Under the pieces are notes generated by a model. The model was not told the origin of the DNA. It saw only the letters and a program-made list of their open reading frames with translations, and searched no databases. A program made the position numbers and the translations under genes. This document shows, piece after piece, positions 48,392 to 57,834 of a stretch of DNA of 64,000 bases. Every line of letters begins with the position of its first letter. Positions within the stretch are counted from its first letter, which is position 1. This DNA is from Mycobacterium sp. Z3061 (GTDB lineage: Bacteria; Actinomycetota; Actinomycetes; Mycobacteriales; Mycobacteriaceae), in assembly GCF_031583025.1 (NCBI RefSeq), contig NZ_CP134062.1, positions 620,001 to 684,000 on the forward strand, in the 5' to 3' direction.

Positions 48392-49171
48392 GTGAGCGAC
48401 GAAGCTAACAGCGAACCCGAGATCCTGACCGAAAAGCGGGACCGGATCCTGATCATCACCATCAACCGACCCAAGGCCAAGAACGCGATCAACGCCGCGG
48501 CCAGTCAGGGCCTGGCCGACGCCATGGATCGTCTGGACGAGGACGCCGACCTGTCGGTGGCGATCCTGACCGGCGCCGGCGGATCCTTCTGCGCGGGCAT
48601 GGACCTCAAGGCGTTCGCGCGCGGTGAGAACGTCGCGATCGCCGGCCGGGGTCTGGGGTTCACCGAGCGCCCGCCCGCCAAGCCGCTGATCGCTGCGGTC
48701 GAGGGTTATGCGCTGGCCGGTGGCACCGAACTGGCGCTGGCCACGGATCTGATTGTGGCAGCTAATAATTCGGCCTTCGGCATCCCCGAGGTCAAGCGCG
48801 GTCTGGTGGCCGGTGGCGGTGGACTGCTGCGGCTGCCCGAGCGCATCCCGTACGCGATCGCCATGGAACTTGCGCTGACCGGCGACCAACTGTCGGCCGA
48901 GCGTGCACACGAGCTGGGCCTGGTCAACGTGCTCGCCGAGCCCGGCGGAGCACTGGACGCCGCGATCGCGCTGGCCGAGAAGATCACGGCCAACGGTCCG
49001 CTCGCGGTCGCCGCCACCAAGCGCATCATCACCGAATCCCGTGGCTGGACACTGGAAAACCGGTTCACCAAGCAGATCGAGATCCTCGCCCCGATCTTCA
49101 TGTCCAACGACGCAAAGGAGGGCGCGATCGCCTTCGCCGAGAAGCGCCCCCCGCGCTGGACGGGCACCTGA
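48392..49171 (+). CDS. echA1: Enoyl-CoA hydratase EchA1
   Basis: 259-residue crotonase. Core motifs are ILIITINRPKAKNAIN, the first oxyanion-hole segment GGSFCAGMDLKAFARG, the second AAVEGYALAGGTELALATD, and FGIPEVKRGLVAGGGGLLRLP, which carries the catalytic Glu; the C-terminal lid runs to KRPPRWTGT. It would hydrate trans-2-enoyl-CoA in beta-oxidation. GTG 48392 is set by the leaderless -10. Position and length agree with M. tuberculosis Rv0222. Confidence 0.93.
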   Translation: MSDEANSEPEILTEKRDRILIITINRPKAKNAINAAASQGLADAMDRLDEDADLSVAILTGAGGSFCAGMDLKAFARGENVAIAGRGLGFTERPPAKPLIAAVEGYALAGGTELALATDLIVAANNSAFGIPEVKRGLVAGGGGLLRLPERIPYAIAMELALTGDQLSAERAHELGLVNVLAEPGGALDAAIALAEKITANGPLAVAATKRIITESRGWTLENRFTKQIEILAPIFMSNDAKEGAIAFAEKRPPRWTGT

Positions 49172-49206
49172 TCGCGGACCGGCGGTGACGCCCGAGCGGC
49201 ATGGGT

Positions 49207-49258
49207 TACACTATCGGCAAGATTTGTAACGGTCGCGGGATCCTAGAGGGATCGAGGA
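49207..49258 (+). promoter_or_regulatory. Candidate promoter and leader of the acyl-CoA ligase operon
   Basis: TACACT (49207-49212) is a good -10. The ~40-base leader ends in GGATCGAGGA directly before the ATG at 49259, with AGAGGG a little further upstream as a possible ribosome site. Confidence 0.4.
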
Positions 49259-50746
49259 ATGAGCGTTTCGCTGCTGCTGGAGATGGCTGCGTCGGGCAAC
49301 CCCGAGCGCACGGCGCTGGTGGCCGGGGACCTGCGGTTGACGACGCAGCAGCTCAGCGACCTGGCTGACGGCGGCGCGGGCGTCCTGGCTGGTTCGGGAG
49401 CTCGGCACGTCGTGTACGTGGGGGCCGGTGGCGCCTTGCTGCCGCTGCTGATCTTCGCCTCGGCGCGGGCGGGGTTGCCGTTCACCCCGATCAACTACCG
49501 CCTTTCCGCCGAGGGCATCCAGGCGCTGATCCAGCGGTTGCCCGAACCGCTGGTGATCGTCGACGACCGGTACCAGGACATGATCGGCGACGCCAGGGCG
49601 CTGGGCTCCGAGGAGTTCGTCGAGCAGGCCCGCGGCGCGGAAGCGGCCGTAGAGTTCGCCGATCCGGACTCGGTCGCCGTGGTGCTGTTCACCTCCGGCA
49701 CCACCTCGCAACCCAAGGCCGTCGAGCTCACCCACAACAACCTGACCAGCTACATCACCGGGACCGTCGAATTCGACTCGGCCGCACCGGACGACGCCGC
49801 GTTGATCTGCGTGCCGCCCTATCACATCGCCGGGGTCGGAGCCGCGCTGTCCAACCTGTACGCGGGCCGAAAGATGGTGTATCTGACCAACTTCGACCCC
49901 CACGAGTGGGTGCGGCTGGCCAACGACGAACGGGTCACCACCGCGACCGTGGTGCCGACCATGCTGGATCGGATCGTCAACGTCCTCGAGACCGGTGAGC
50001 ACAAGCTGGCCGCGCTGCGCAACCTTGCTTATGGCGGCTCCAAAGTGGGCCTGCCACTGGTCCGGCGGGCCCTCGAGTTGCTGCCGGACGTCGGCTTCGT
50101 CAACGCTTACGGCCTCACCGAGACCAGCTCCACGATCGCGGTGCTCACCCCCGACGACCACCGCGACGCGCACACGGCGGCCGACGCCGGGGTCGCCAGG
50201 CGGCTGGGCTCCGTCGGCCGGCCGGTTCCCGGCATTGAGGTCGAGATCCGGGGCGAGGACGGCACCGTCCTGGGGCCGGGGCAGACGGGCGAACTGTTCG
50301 TCCGCGGCGAGCAGGTGTCCGGGCGCTATGCCGGGATCGGTTCGGTGCTCGACGAAAACGGTTGGTTCCCAACCAAAGACATCGCCATGGTCGACGAGGA
50401 CGGCTATCTGTTCATCGGCGGGCGCAGCGACGACACCATCATCCGGGGCGGCGAGAACATCGCCCCCGCCGAACTCGAGGAGGTGCTCATCGAGCACCCC
50501 CACGTGCGCGATGTCGCGGTAGTCGGTGTCGAAGACCCGCAGTGGGGACAGGCGATCGTCGCGGTGGTGGTGCCTCGGGACGGCGTCGATCCCGACCCCG
50601 ACGAACTGCGCGAATATGTCCGAAAGAGTTTGCGGGGGTCACGCACGCCGGACCGGGTAGTGTTCCGCGACGAGCTGCCGACCACCGCCACCGGCAAGGT
50701 ACTTCGCCGGGAGATCATCGAGAACCTAGCAGGGGCGCAATCATGA
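49259..50746 (+). CDS. Acyl-CoA synthetase (FadD-like, ANL superfamily)
   Basis: 495 residues. The adenylation motif VVLFTSGTTSQPKAVELTH lies near 145, then VNAYGLTETSST, the hinge WFPTKDIAMVDEDGYLFIGGR, DTIIRGGENIAPAELEEVL and the C-terminal TATGKVLRREI with the catalytic Lys. It adenylates an unknown acid and loads it on CoA (or pantetheine). It is inserted between echA1 and the aldehyde dehydrogenase relative to M. tuberculosis. Its last bases overlap the ATG of a 98-residue protein as ATGA, so the two are made together. Confidence 0.9.
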   Translation: MSVSLLLEMAASGNPERTALVAGDLRLTTQQLSDLADGGAGVLAGSGARHVVYVGAGGALLPLLIFASARAGLPFTPINYRLSAEGIQALIQRLPEPLVIVDDRYQDMIGDARALGSEEFVEQARGAEAAVEFADPDSVAVVLFTSGTTSQPKAVELTHNNLTSYITGTVEFDSAAPDDAALICVPPYHIAGVGAALSNLYAGRKMVYLTNFDPHEWVRLANDERVTTATVVPTMLDRIVNVLETGEHKLAALRNLAYGGSKVGLPLVRRALELLPDVGFVNAYGLTETSSTIAVLTPDDHRDAHTAADAGVARRLGSVGRPVPGIEVEIRGEDGTVLGPGQTGELFVRGEQVSGRYAGIGSVLDENGWFPTKDIAMVDEDGYLFIGGRSDDTIIRGGENIAPAELEEVLIEHPHVRDVAVVGVEDPQWGQAIVAVVVPRDGVDPDPDELREYVRKSLRGSRTPDRVVFRDELPTTATGKVLRREIIENLAGAQS

Positions 50747-51039
50747 TCAAGAACGGAACCCGCCTGGCCAGCCAGGTGTGTGACACCCAAGTCATCGTCG
50801 TCCGCAGCGCGGACAGCCTCGACGAACTGCGCTGCGGCGGCGCCCCGATGGTGGAGATGGGCGCCGAGCGAGCCGGTTCGCTCGACCCGGCCTTCGCCGA
50901 CGGCAGCGTGATGGGCAAGCGCTACGTGGACGAAACCGGCGCCGAGGTGCTGGTGACCAAGCCTGGCGCGGGCAGCCTGAGCGTCGGCGACACCAAGCTT
51001 GCCCTCAAAGAGGTCAAACCGCTGCCCGCCAGCGACTGA
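50743..51039 (+). CDS. Small conserved-looking protein coupled to the acyl-CoA ligase
   Basis: 98 residues starting at ATG 50743, 4-base overlap with the ligase stop. Two cysteines lie 19 residues apart, in SQVCDTQVIVVR and DELRCGGAPMVEMG, followed by a short acidic stretch and EVLVTKPGAGSLSVGDTKL. It is beta-rich, has no signal peptide or membrane segment, and the Cys spacing could hold a metal. I do not recognise a named family. The coupling suggests an accessory, chaperone or carrier role for the ligase, which is inference only. Confidence 0.78.
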   Translation: MIKNGTRLASQVCDTQVIVVRSADSLDELRCGGAPMVEMGAERAGSLDPAFADGSVMGKRYVDETGAEVLVTKPGAGSLSVGDTKLALKEVKPLPASD

Positions 51040-51047
51040 CCAAGCCT

Positions 51048-52310
51048 TCAGAGGTTTGGCCCGCGGGCTCCTTCGATGCCGGCTGCGCCCAAGATGATTC
51101 CGCCGTTGCCGCCGGCACCACCGACTCCGCCGGCGCCGACACCAGCGCCACCGCCGTCGCCTCCGTCGCCGCCGTCGCCGAACAGCCCCACGGCGTTGCC
51201 TCCCGCGCCGCCCGTGCCGGGGGTGCCGAAGACCGCTTGTCCGCCCGTGCCGCCCTGTCCGCCGTTGCCCACCAGGAGCCCACCGCTGCCGCCTGCGCCG
51301 CCGCGACCTCCGGGGTTCACGGTGGCGAATTCGCCGCCGCCGGTACCTCCGGCGCCGCCGTTTCCGATTAGCCCGGCACTCCCGCCGTCGCCACCAGCGG
51401 ATCCCAGGGAGCCATCGCCGCCGTCGCCGCCATCGCCGAACAGCATTCCGCCTTTGCCGCCGGAACCGCCCACGTTGCCGCTTTGACCGAATCCCGCATC
51501 GCCGCCGTGACCGCCCGCCCCGTAGATCAGGCCGCCGCTGCCGCCGCTGCCGCCGGCGCCGCCGGGGCCGGTGCCGCTGTTCGAAATGCCGCCGTCCCCT
51601 CCGGCTCCGCCGGTGCCGAGCAACCCGATGGCGTTACCCCCCATGCCGCCGTTGCCCCCGCGGCCGTTGACGAAATCGCTTGCACCACCGAAACCACCCG
51701 CGCCGCCACTACCCATCAGCAGACCGCCGGTGCCGCCGGTGCCTCCGGTGCCACCGCTTCCTCCCGCAACTGCGGCGCTCCCGCCGTCGCCACCCGCTCC
51801 GCCGTTGCCGAAGAGGCCGGCGGCCCCGCCGGTTCCGCCGTTCTTGCCCCCGCCGCCGGATCCGCCGTTGCCACCATTGCCCCACAGGATCCCGCCGGCT
51901 CCGCCATTCTGTCCCGTGCCGGGCGCCCCGTTGGTGCCATTGCCGATCAACGGGCGCTGCAAGAGCATCTCAGTGGGTGCGTTGATCACGCCGAGCACTT
52001 GCTCCAGGACCGGTTGCAATGGCGAGGTGCTGGCCGCCTCGGCGGCGGTATACGCGCCCGCTCCCGCGCTCAAGGCCTGCACAAACTGCTGATGAAACGC
52101 CGCGGCCTGGGCGCTGATGGCCTGGTAAGCCCGTGCGTGTGATTCGAACAGGGCCGATATTGAGGCCGATACCTCGTCGGTGCCGGCTGCCAGGATTCGC
52201 GTGGTCTGAGCCGCCGCGGTTGAGTTTGCCTGGTTGAGACTTCTACCAAGGCTGGCTAAATCTGTTGCGTGCGTTGATATTACATCTGGCGTCACGAATA
52301 GATAAGACAT
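51048..52310 (-). CDS. PE_PGRS protein
   Basis: 420 residues, uninterrupted. The PE domain [20 protein letters not shown] to about 95 carries Y87TAAE91, and the linker is [21 protein letters not shown], with Gln-Arg where LGR is usual. A short PGRS region is rich in LLxGSGGAGG and [11 protein letters not shown] and ends [20 protein letters not shown] lies seven bases before the ATG, a strong ribosome site unlike that of the two large PE_PGRS genes. It converges on the 98-residue gene with only 8 bases between the stops. It is probably exported by ESX-5 to the envelope. Confidence 0.92.
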   Translation of the reverse strand: MSYLFVTPDVISTHATDLASLGRSLNQANSTAAAQTTRILAAGTDEVSASISALFESHARAYQAISAQAAAFHQQFVQALSAGAGAYTAAEAASTSPLQPVLEQVLGVINAPTEMLLQRPLIGNGTNGAPGTGQNGGAGGILWGNGGNGGSGGGGKNGGTGGAAGLFGNGGAGGDGGSAAVAGGSGGTGGTGGTGGLLMGSGGAGGFGGASDFVNGRGGNGGMGGNAIGLLGTGGAGGDGGISNSGTGPGGAGGSGGSGGLIYGAGGHGGDAGFGQSGNVGGSGGKGGMLFGDGGDGGDGSLGSAGGDGGSAGLIGNGGAGGTGGGEFATVNPGGRGGAGGSGGLLVGNGGQGGTGGQAVFGTPGTGGAGGNAVGLFGDGGDGGDGGGAGVGAGGVGGAGGNGGIILGAAGIEGARGPNL

Positions 52311-52384
52311 CGTGCACCTCCCCGAAGCGCCGCATCAAGCGTAGCGCGCGCCGGCGGAACACATATAAAGTTCCGAGGAAATGC

Positions 52385-53841
52385 CTATCCGTCGGATCCG
52401 GGCAAACCGAGCAGCAGTCCTCCGGCGCCGCCGATCCCGCCGTTGCCGGGAAGCTGCCCGGTCCCGCCGTCGCCACCATTGCCGATCAGCTGTGCGTTGC
52501 CGCCGTTGCCGCCGAATGCTCCGGTGAACGTGGTGCCATACCCGGCGTCGCCACCCTGCCGCCGGCACCGACGATCCCGCCGTTGCCGCCCCGGCCGCCG
52601 AATCCGCCCCGGCCGAGGGCCTGGCCGCCGTCGCCGCCGTCCCCGCCGGTCCCGTAGAGCCCGATGACATTGCCACCCACGCCGCCGTCGCCGCCGTTGC
52701 CGTAGCTGGACTGGCCGCCGGCGCCACCGTGACCGCCGTTGCCGAACAGGCTGCCGCCCGTGCCGCCTTTGCCGCCATAGCCACCGTTCTCAAACGGGGT
52801 TGTAAGCGTCGCCGAACCGCCGGTTCCCCCAGCGCCGCCATTACCGATGAGGCCGGCCGAGCCGCCGTCGCCGCCGCCAAAGGATGCGCTGCCCAGCGCC
52901 GGATTGCCCATGGAACCATTGCCGCCGTTGCCGCCGTTGCCGCTGAACATCCCGCCGGCGCCGCCGTTGCCACCACTGTTACCGCGGCTGGCGGCTCCGG
53001 CGTTGCCGCCCCGGCCGCCGTCGCCGTTCAGCAGTCCGCCGTGCCCGCCCTGGCCACCGGCGCCGGCAACGCTGTTGCCGGTGGCTTGCCCTGATCCGCC
53101 GTCACCGCCGGCGCCTCCGCTGCCGAACAACCCGATGGCGTCCCCGCCCCGACCGCCGGTGCCTCCCGTGGTAGGGATCAGGGCATACCCACCCGGACCG
53201 CCGGAGCCTCCGTTACCGAACAACATGCCGCCACTGCCGCCGGCGCCCCCGGGCCCGGCGGACTCGAACCCCACGGAGGGCCCGCCGGCACCGCCGGCGC
53301 CGCCATTGCCGAACAGTCCGGCGGGTCCGCCGTTGCCACCCGGCCCGCCGAAGCTGAACCCGCTCGCGGGCTTGCCTGATCCGCCGTTGCCGCCGTTGCC
53401 CCACAGCAGGCCACCCGCCCCGCCGTTCTGGCCGGTTCCCGGCGCTCCATCAGCGCCGTTGCCGATCAGTGGGCGCTGCAACAGCAACTCGGTCGGGGTA
53501 TTGATCAGGTCCAGCACCTGCTGTTGCAGGGCCTGCCACGGATTGGCGACGGCCGCGGCGTTGGCTGCCTCGCTCCCCGCATACAGATCCGCGCCTGCGG
53601 TCAGCGCCCGGACGAACTGCTGGTGAAACGCCGCGGCCTGGGCGCTGAGGGCCTGGTAGCCCTGCCCGTGCCGGCCGAACACCGACGCGACTGCCGCCGA
53701 TATCTCATCGGCACCGGCCGCGAGCAACTGTGTGGTCGGTGCCAGTGTGGCGGCGTTGACCTCGCGGATTGTTGAATCGATCGCGGCCAGGTCTTGCGCG
53801 GCAGCGGCCACCAGGTCAGGCGATGCGATGACGTACGACAA
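52385..53841 (-). CDS. PE_PGRS protein (TTG start, one apparent frameshift near the end)
   Basis: The PE domain MSYVIASPDLVAAAAQDLAA begins at TTG 53841, with GGGAGAGG just upstream. Y87AGSE91 and the linker [20 protein letters not shown] are present. As it stands the reading stops at 52486 (451 residues) after an unglycine-like tail (ATPGMAPRSPEHSAAT). Near 52556 one missing G in AGGGTGG restores GGDAGYGTTFTGAFGGNGG and a natural end LLLGLPGSDG with TAG at 52385-52387, about 485 residues. Linker and PE domain are close to the 51048-52310 gene (both [10 protein letters not shown], [17 protein letters not shown]), so they are probably duplicates. Confidence 0.85.
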
Positions 53842-53958
53842 TTGCCTCTCCCAACCCCTGCTGACTCAGAGAGGTGGAAAGCCTATCGCCGCCAGCGCGG
53901 GCGCACATGAGATTGCGGTGAAGTTCACCGCAGGCACATATATGAGCTTTCGCCGGGA

Positions 53959-55911
53959 TTATCCGTGCGGTCCGGGTGCGCCGGCCTTTCCGAACGGTCC
54001 GGCCGTACCACCGGCCCCGCCGTTTCCGCCGGTCCCGGCCGTGACCCCGGTGCCCCCGGAGCCCCCGCCACCGCCGGGGCCGCCGTTTCCGATGAAGAAC
54101 GCGTTGCCGCCGTTGCCGCCGCCGCCCCCGGGCCCACCTGTGCTGCCGATGCCGGCGAAGTTCTGCCCGCCCGCGCCGCCGTAGCCGCCCCAGCCGCCGC
54201 TGCCGAACAGGATGCCGCCTTCGCCGGCGTTTGCGCCCTGACCACCGGCCGCACCGGCGCCGACAGCGAACCCGACTCCGCCGGCGCCGCCAAACCCGCC
54301 GTCCCCACCCTGGCCGATCAGCTTGGCGTTGGAGCCGTGACCGCCGCTGCCGCCCATGCCGCCGGCGGCGGTGGCGTTGCCGGCACCGCCGTTGCCGCCG
54401 TTGCCGCCGGACCCGTTCATGCCGGAGATGATTCCGCTGCTGCCTGCCTCACCGCCGTTGCCGCCGTAACCACCGCCGGATGCGTTCGTTCCCGTGGCCC
54501 CGCCGTCACCGCCGCGGCCACCGGATCCGCTGTTGCCGAACAGGTTGGCGGAGCCGCCGCGGCCGCCCTCCCCGCCGTGTCCGGCTGCGCCGAAGGCATT
54601 GCCGGTACCGCCGGCACCACCCGGGCCACCCCAGCCGCCATTCCCGTACAGCAGGCCGCCGTTGCCGCCGTTGCCGCCGGTGCCGCCGTTGCCGGGCGTG
54701 CCAAGGCCGTTGAATGTGCCGCCCCACCCGCCGTTGCCGCCCGTGCCGATCAGCCCGGCGTCGCCACCGCGGCCGCCGAAGCCGGCGTTGCCGTTCGCAC
54801 TGGCCACGGCGCTGCCGCCGTCACCACCGTTACCGAACAGGAAACCGGCGTTGGCGCCCGGCTGCCCCACGCTCCCGCCGCCGCCGTTGCCACCGTCGCC
54901 GATCAGGAACCCGGCCTTGCCCGCGAGGCCGCCCGTGCCGCTGACAAAGCCGGTGCCTCCGTCGCCGCCGTTGCCGATCAACAGTCCGGCGTGGCCGCCG
55001 TTGCCGCCGAAGCCCTGGGTGGCACCGATCCCACTGTTACCACCGCCACCGCCGTTGCCGAACAGGAAGGCATCGCCGCCATTGCCGCCGATGCCCGCGG
55101 TGGCGGGGCTACCGAGGGTGAGCGAGCTACCGCCGGCTCCGCCTGCGCCGCCGTTGCCCCACAGGAATCCGCCCGCGCCGCCGTTGCCGCCGTTCCCGGC
55201 GGGCGTCAAGACCAACCCCGAGACGTCCCCGCCGGCCCCGCCGGCCCCGCCGCTGCCCAGCAGCCAAGCGCGACCGCCACTGCCGCCCCCGGCAGCCGGC
55301 GCCCCGAGATTGCCGCCACCCGCGCCGCCGGCCCCGCCGTTGCCGTAAAGCCACCCGCCGGCTCCGCCGGCTCCGCCGGTTCCGGCGGGCACGGCAGGCG
55401 CGCCGGTGTTGCCGGACCCGCCGCTGCCGCCGTTACCGAACAGGCCGGCATCGCCGCCCCTGCCACCGGCACCGTTGAAGCCGTTCCCACCGTTGCCGTA
55501 GAGCAGTCCGCCGGCCCCGCCGTTGGGGTTGAGCGCAGTTCCGTCAGCACCGTTGCCGATCAACGGCCGGCCCAGCAGCGCCTGCGTCGGCGCGTTGATC
55601 ACGTCGAGCAACGGTTGCAGCGGTCCGACGTTCAGCGCTTCTGCAGTCGCGTACGCATCGGCCCCGGCGTTCATCGCCTGCACGAACTGCTGATGGAAGG
55701 CCGCCGCCTGCGCGCTGAGGGCTTGGTAGCCCTGCGCATGGACACCGAACAGGGCCGCCACCGCCGCCGAGATTTCGTCCGCGCCCGCGGCCAGCACTTC
55801 CGTAGTCGGCAAAGCCGCCGCTGCATTCGCTTGGGTGATCACTGAACCGATATTCGACAGATCGGCGGCCGCAGAATTCAGGAATTCCGTCGATGCGAAC
55901 ACGTACGACAT
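53959..55911 (-). CDS. PE_PGRS protein
   Basis: 650 residues, uninterrupted, from ATG 55911 with GGGAGGT upstream; a longer open frame to 56007 lacks a ribosome site and the PE start. The PE domain is [20 protein letters not shown], with TE in place of the usual PD, Y87ATAE91 and linker [21 protein letters not shown]. The PGRS part is irregular and contains many non-Gly insertions ([29 protein letters not shown]), ending [14 protein letters not shown]. Confidence 0.93.
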   Translation of the reverse strand: MSYVFASTEFLNSAAADLSNIGSVITQANAAAALPTTEVLAAGADEISAAVAALFGVHAQGYQALSAQAAAFHQQFVQAMNAGADAYATAEALNVGPLQPLLDVINAPTQALLGRPLIGNGADGTALNPNGGAGGLLYGNGGNGFNGAGGRGGDAGLFGNGGSGGSGNTGAPAVPAGTGGAGGAGGWLYGNGGAGGAGGGNLGAPAAGGGSGGRAWLLGSGGAGGAGGDVSGLVLTPAGNGGNGGAGGFLWGNGGAGGAGGSSLTLGSPATAGIGGNGGDAFLFGNGGGGGNSGIGATQGFGGNGGHAGLLIGNGGDGGTGFVSGTGGLAGKAGFLIGDGGNGGGGSVGQPGANAGFLFGNGGDGGSAVASANGNAGFGGRGGDAGLIGTGGNGGWGGTFNGLGTPGNGGTGGNGGNGGLLYGNGGWGGPGGAGGTGNAFGAAGHGGEGGRGGSANLFGNSGSGGRGGDGGATGTNASGGGYGGNGGEAGSSGIISGMNGSGGNGGNGGAGNATAAGGMGGSGGHGSNAKLIGQGGDGGFGGAGGVGFAVGAGAAGGQGANAGEGGILFGSGGWGGYGGAGGQNFAGIGSTGGPGGGGGNGGNAFFIGNGGPGGGGGSGGTGVTAGTGGNGGAGGTAGPFGKAGAPGPHG

Positions 55912-56015
55912 CCGTTTACCTCCCGACAGGCAACCATGGACCTCGTCGGAGCGTAACCCGATCACGCAGCTTGTTGGAGCTTTCAAACAAAACGCGAGCA
56001 AATCCAATAAGCGTC

Positions 56016-56636
56016 TTATCCGGCGCGCTTATCGTCCAATCCATTGCGCCGAACGAATTCTCTTGCCTTGATCAGGAATTCGAGTTGGTCGCCAACCTGA
56101 CGCAGCGGGACGACGCTGCGGGTCGATCGGCACAGCACGATTGCGCCCTCCAGCGCTGATATCGACATCACCGCCAGCGAGGCGGCGTCCGCGTCGTCGA
56201 ATCCGTCGGTGACGAATGCCCGGCTCAGCGCGGTGCACCAGCGACCCAGGATCAGACCGGCTTCAGTGGACAGTTCGAGTTCCTCGTCAGCCGATCCGAT
56301 CGCGGCTGCGACCACCGGGCATCCCGCGGTGAAATCACACTCGGTCAGCAAACGTTCCCAGAATTCGACGAACTCGCGCAGCAACGCCTTGGCCCCGCGG
56401 TCGACCGCGTTGTCGATGTTGGCCGTGATGGAGTCACCGGCGTAGCGCAGCGCCTCGGTCAGGATCTGGTTACGGCCCTCGGGGAAGTGGTGGTACACCG
56501 AACCGCGCGGGGCGCCGCTGCGTGCCAGCACGGAGTCGATGGTCACCCCTGCGGCACCGCGTTCCCGCATTACATGGGCGGCGCTGATCAGCATCTTGTC
56601 CCGGGTGCCGACGCGCTTCGTGGTGCTGGGTGTCAT
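56016..56636 (-). CDS. TetR-family transcriptional regulator
   Basis: 206 residues. The N-terminal helix-turn-helix [20 protein letters not shown], then [20 protein letters not shown], is typical TetR; the C-terminal domain ([37 protein letters not shown]) resembles the LmrA/YxaF ligand-binding type. Its ATG overlaps the stop of the 47-residue gene by 4 bases (ATGA), so the two are one transcript, divergent from the crotonase at 56952. A palindrome at 56828-56845 in the shared promoter is its likely operator. The inducer could be an acyl-CoA, judging from the neighbour. Confidence 0.92.
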   Translation of the reverse strand: MTPSTTKRVGTRDKMLISAAHVMRERGAAGVTIDSVLARSGAPRGSVYHHFPEGRNQILTEALRYAGDSITANIDNAVDRGAKALLREFVEFWERLLTECDFTAGCPVVAAAIGSADEELELSTEAGLILGRWCTALSRAFVTDGFDDADAASLAVMSISALEGAIVLCRSTRSVVPLRQVGDQLEFLIKAREFVRRNGLDDKRAG

Positions 56637-56776
56637 GCCGCGTGCGACGGCTCGTGCGGGTGCCGCATGGCGGGCCAGTGCAGGTGGCGGCCGCTCAGCC
56701 GGAAGGGGCGGCGGCGCAGGTCAGGCATCTCGCGGGTGAAGGTATGGCCGGCGATATTGAGCTCGATGATCCACAT
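56633..56776 (-). CDS. 47-residue basic/His-rich protein coupled to the TetR gene
   Basis: ATG 56776 follows GGGGAG by seven bases, and the stop overlaps the TetR start as ATGA. The peptide starts MWIIELNIAGHTFTREMPDL, continues with RRRPFRLSGRHLHWP and ends HEPSHAA; it has five His and seven Arg and no membrane segment. An alternative in-frame start (MSATHLRG) lies 33 bases upstream. I do not recognise it. The ribosome site and translational coupling argue that it is real. Confidence 0.6.
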   Translation of the reverse strand: MWIIELNIAGHTFTREMPDLRRRPFRLSGRHLHWPAMRHPHEPSHAA

Positions 56777-56827
56777 GGCTGCTCCCCGCAGGTGTGTTGC
56801 GCTCATGCGCCGGGGACCGGCCCATGA

Positions 56828-56845
56828 ATATGCTAAGCAGCATAT
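56828..56845. promoter_or_regulatory. Candidate TetR operator
   Basis: ATATGCT-AAGC-AGCATAT is a perfect inverted repeat (7-base arms, 4-base spacer) in the gap between the divergent TetR/47-residue operon and the crotonase gene. It is AT-rich against the GC-rich background and of the size TetR dimers bind. Confidence 0.6.
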
Positions 56846-56951
56846 AATACAGGGGTTTAGTAAGCAACCGCTCGCTATCGACCTGTGATCTGGCCGAGGA
56901 TATGTGTTATGCACTATTGCATAATCCATATTTGTGCGGTTCACTCGTGCC

Positions 56952-57734
56952 ATGACCAACACGGTGTCCCTGGAGCGGGACGGACACGTCCTGCTGATCG
57001 GCCTGAACCGGCCGCATAAGCGCAACTCGTTCGATCGCGAGATGCTGGCCGATCTTTCCCGCGCCTACGCGGTGCTGGAATCGGACCCCGATGTGCGGGC
57101 AGGCGTGCTCTTCGCCCACGGTGACCACTTCACCGCTGGTCTGGACCTGGTGGACGTCGGACCCGGCATCGCGTCGGGTGAGTCGCCGATGCCGGAGGGC
57201 GGACGCGACCCGTGGCGTCTGGACGGCGCCTGGACCACGCCGCTGGTCGCCGTTGCCCACGGCTGGTGCATGACGCTGGGTATCGAACTGCTGCTGGCCG
57301 CAGACATCCGGATCGCCGCGGCCGGAACCCGTTTCACGCAGCTGGAAGTGCAGCGCGGCATCTATCCGTTCGGCGGCGCGACCATCCGCCTGCCGCGGGA
57401 GGCCGGCTGGGGCAATGCCATGCGCTGGCTGTTGACCGGCGACGAGTTCGACGCCGCCGAGGCGCACCGGATCGGGTTGGTGCAGGAGGTCGCCGAAGAT
57501 GGCGCGGCGGCGCTCGCGCGGGGCCGGGAGATCGCTCAGACCATCGCCGAGCGTGCCGCGCCGCTGGGCGTGCGGGCGACGCTGGAGTCGGCGCACCTGG
57601 CCCGCGAGCGGGGTGAGGTGGCGGCTATCGAGCGGTTGCGTCCCGACGTCGCCGCATTGTTCGCCAGCGAGGACGCCGCAGAAGGCGTGCAGTCTTTCAT
57701 CGAGCGCCGACAAGCCCGCTTCTCCGGCCGCTGA
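56952..57734 (+). CDS. Enoyl-CoA hydratase/isomerase family protein
   Basis: 260 residues from ATG 56952 ([20 protein letters not shown]); a GTG 18 bases earlier is possible. Crotonase elements are [29 protein letters not shown] (first oxyanion hole), [18 protein letters not shown] (second) and [21 protein letters not shown], in which the first acid loop keeps Glu while the second usual Glu/Asp position differs. It ends [11 protein letters not shown]. It is expressed divergently from the TetR operon and is probably its main target. Its stop is 100 bases from the end of the convergent PE_PGRS gene. Confidence 0.9.
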   Translation: MTNTVSLERDGHVLLIGLNRPHKRNSFDREMLADLSRAYAVLESDPDVRAGVLFAHGDHFTAGLDLVDVGPGIASGESPMPEGGRDPWRLDGAWTTPLVAVAHGWCMTLGIELLLAADIRIAAAGTRFTQLEVQRGIYPFGGATIRLPREAGWGNAMRWLLTGDEFDAAEAHRIGLVQEVAEDGAAALARGREIAQTIAERAAPLGVRATLESAHLARERGEVAAIERLRPDVAALFASEDAAEGVQSFIERRQARFSGR

Positions 57735-57834
57735 CGCCGGCCCAGCTGCGCTCCTCGCGTCGAGCGTGAACCGCACGGACCTCAATCGGCGTGTCGCGCA
57801 GCGTAATTCACAGTCGACGGCGAAACGAGCCCCG

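Noticed and set aside
49211..50503. 430-codon minus-strand frame opposite the acyl-CoA ligase
   Set aside because: Arg/Gln/Asp-rich antisense translation with no motifs; the ligase motifs on the plus strand are complete.
56907..57834. C-terminal 300 residues of the raw PE_PGRS reading that run through the antisense of the crotonase gene
   Set aside because: The sequence has no glycine repeats and mirrors the crotonase gene; a natural PGRS end with TAG at 57835 appears when one base is restored at about 58105.
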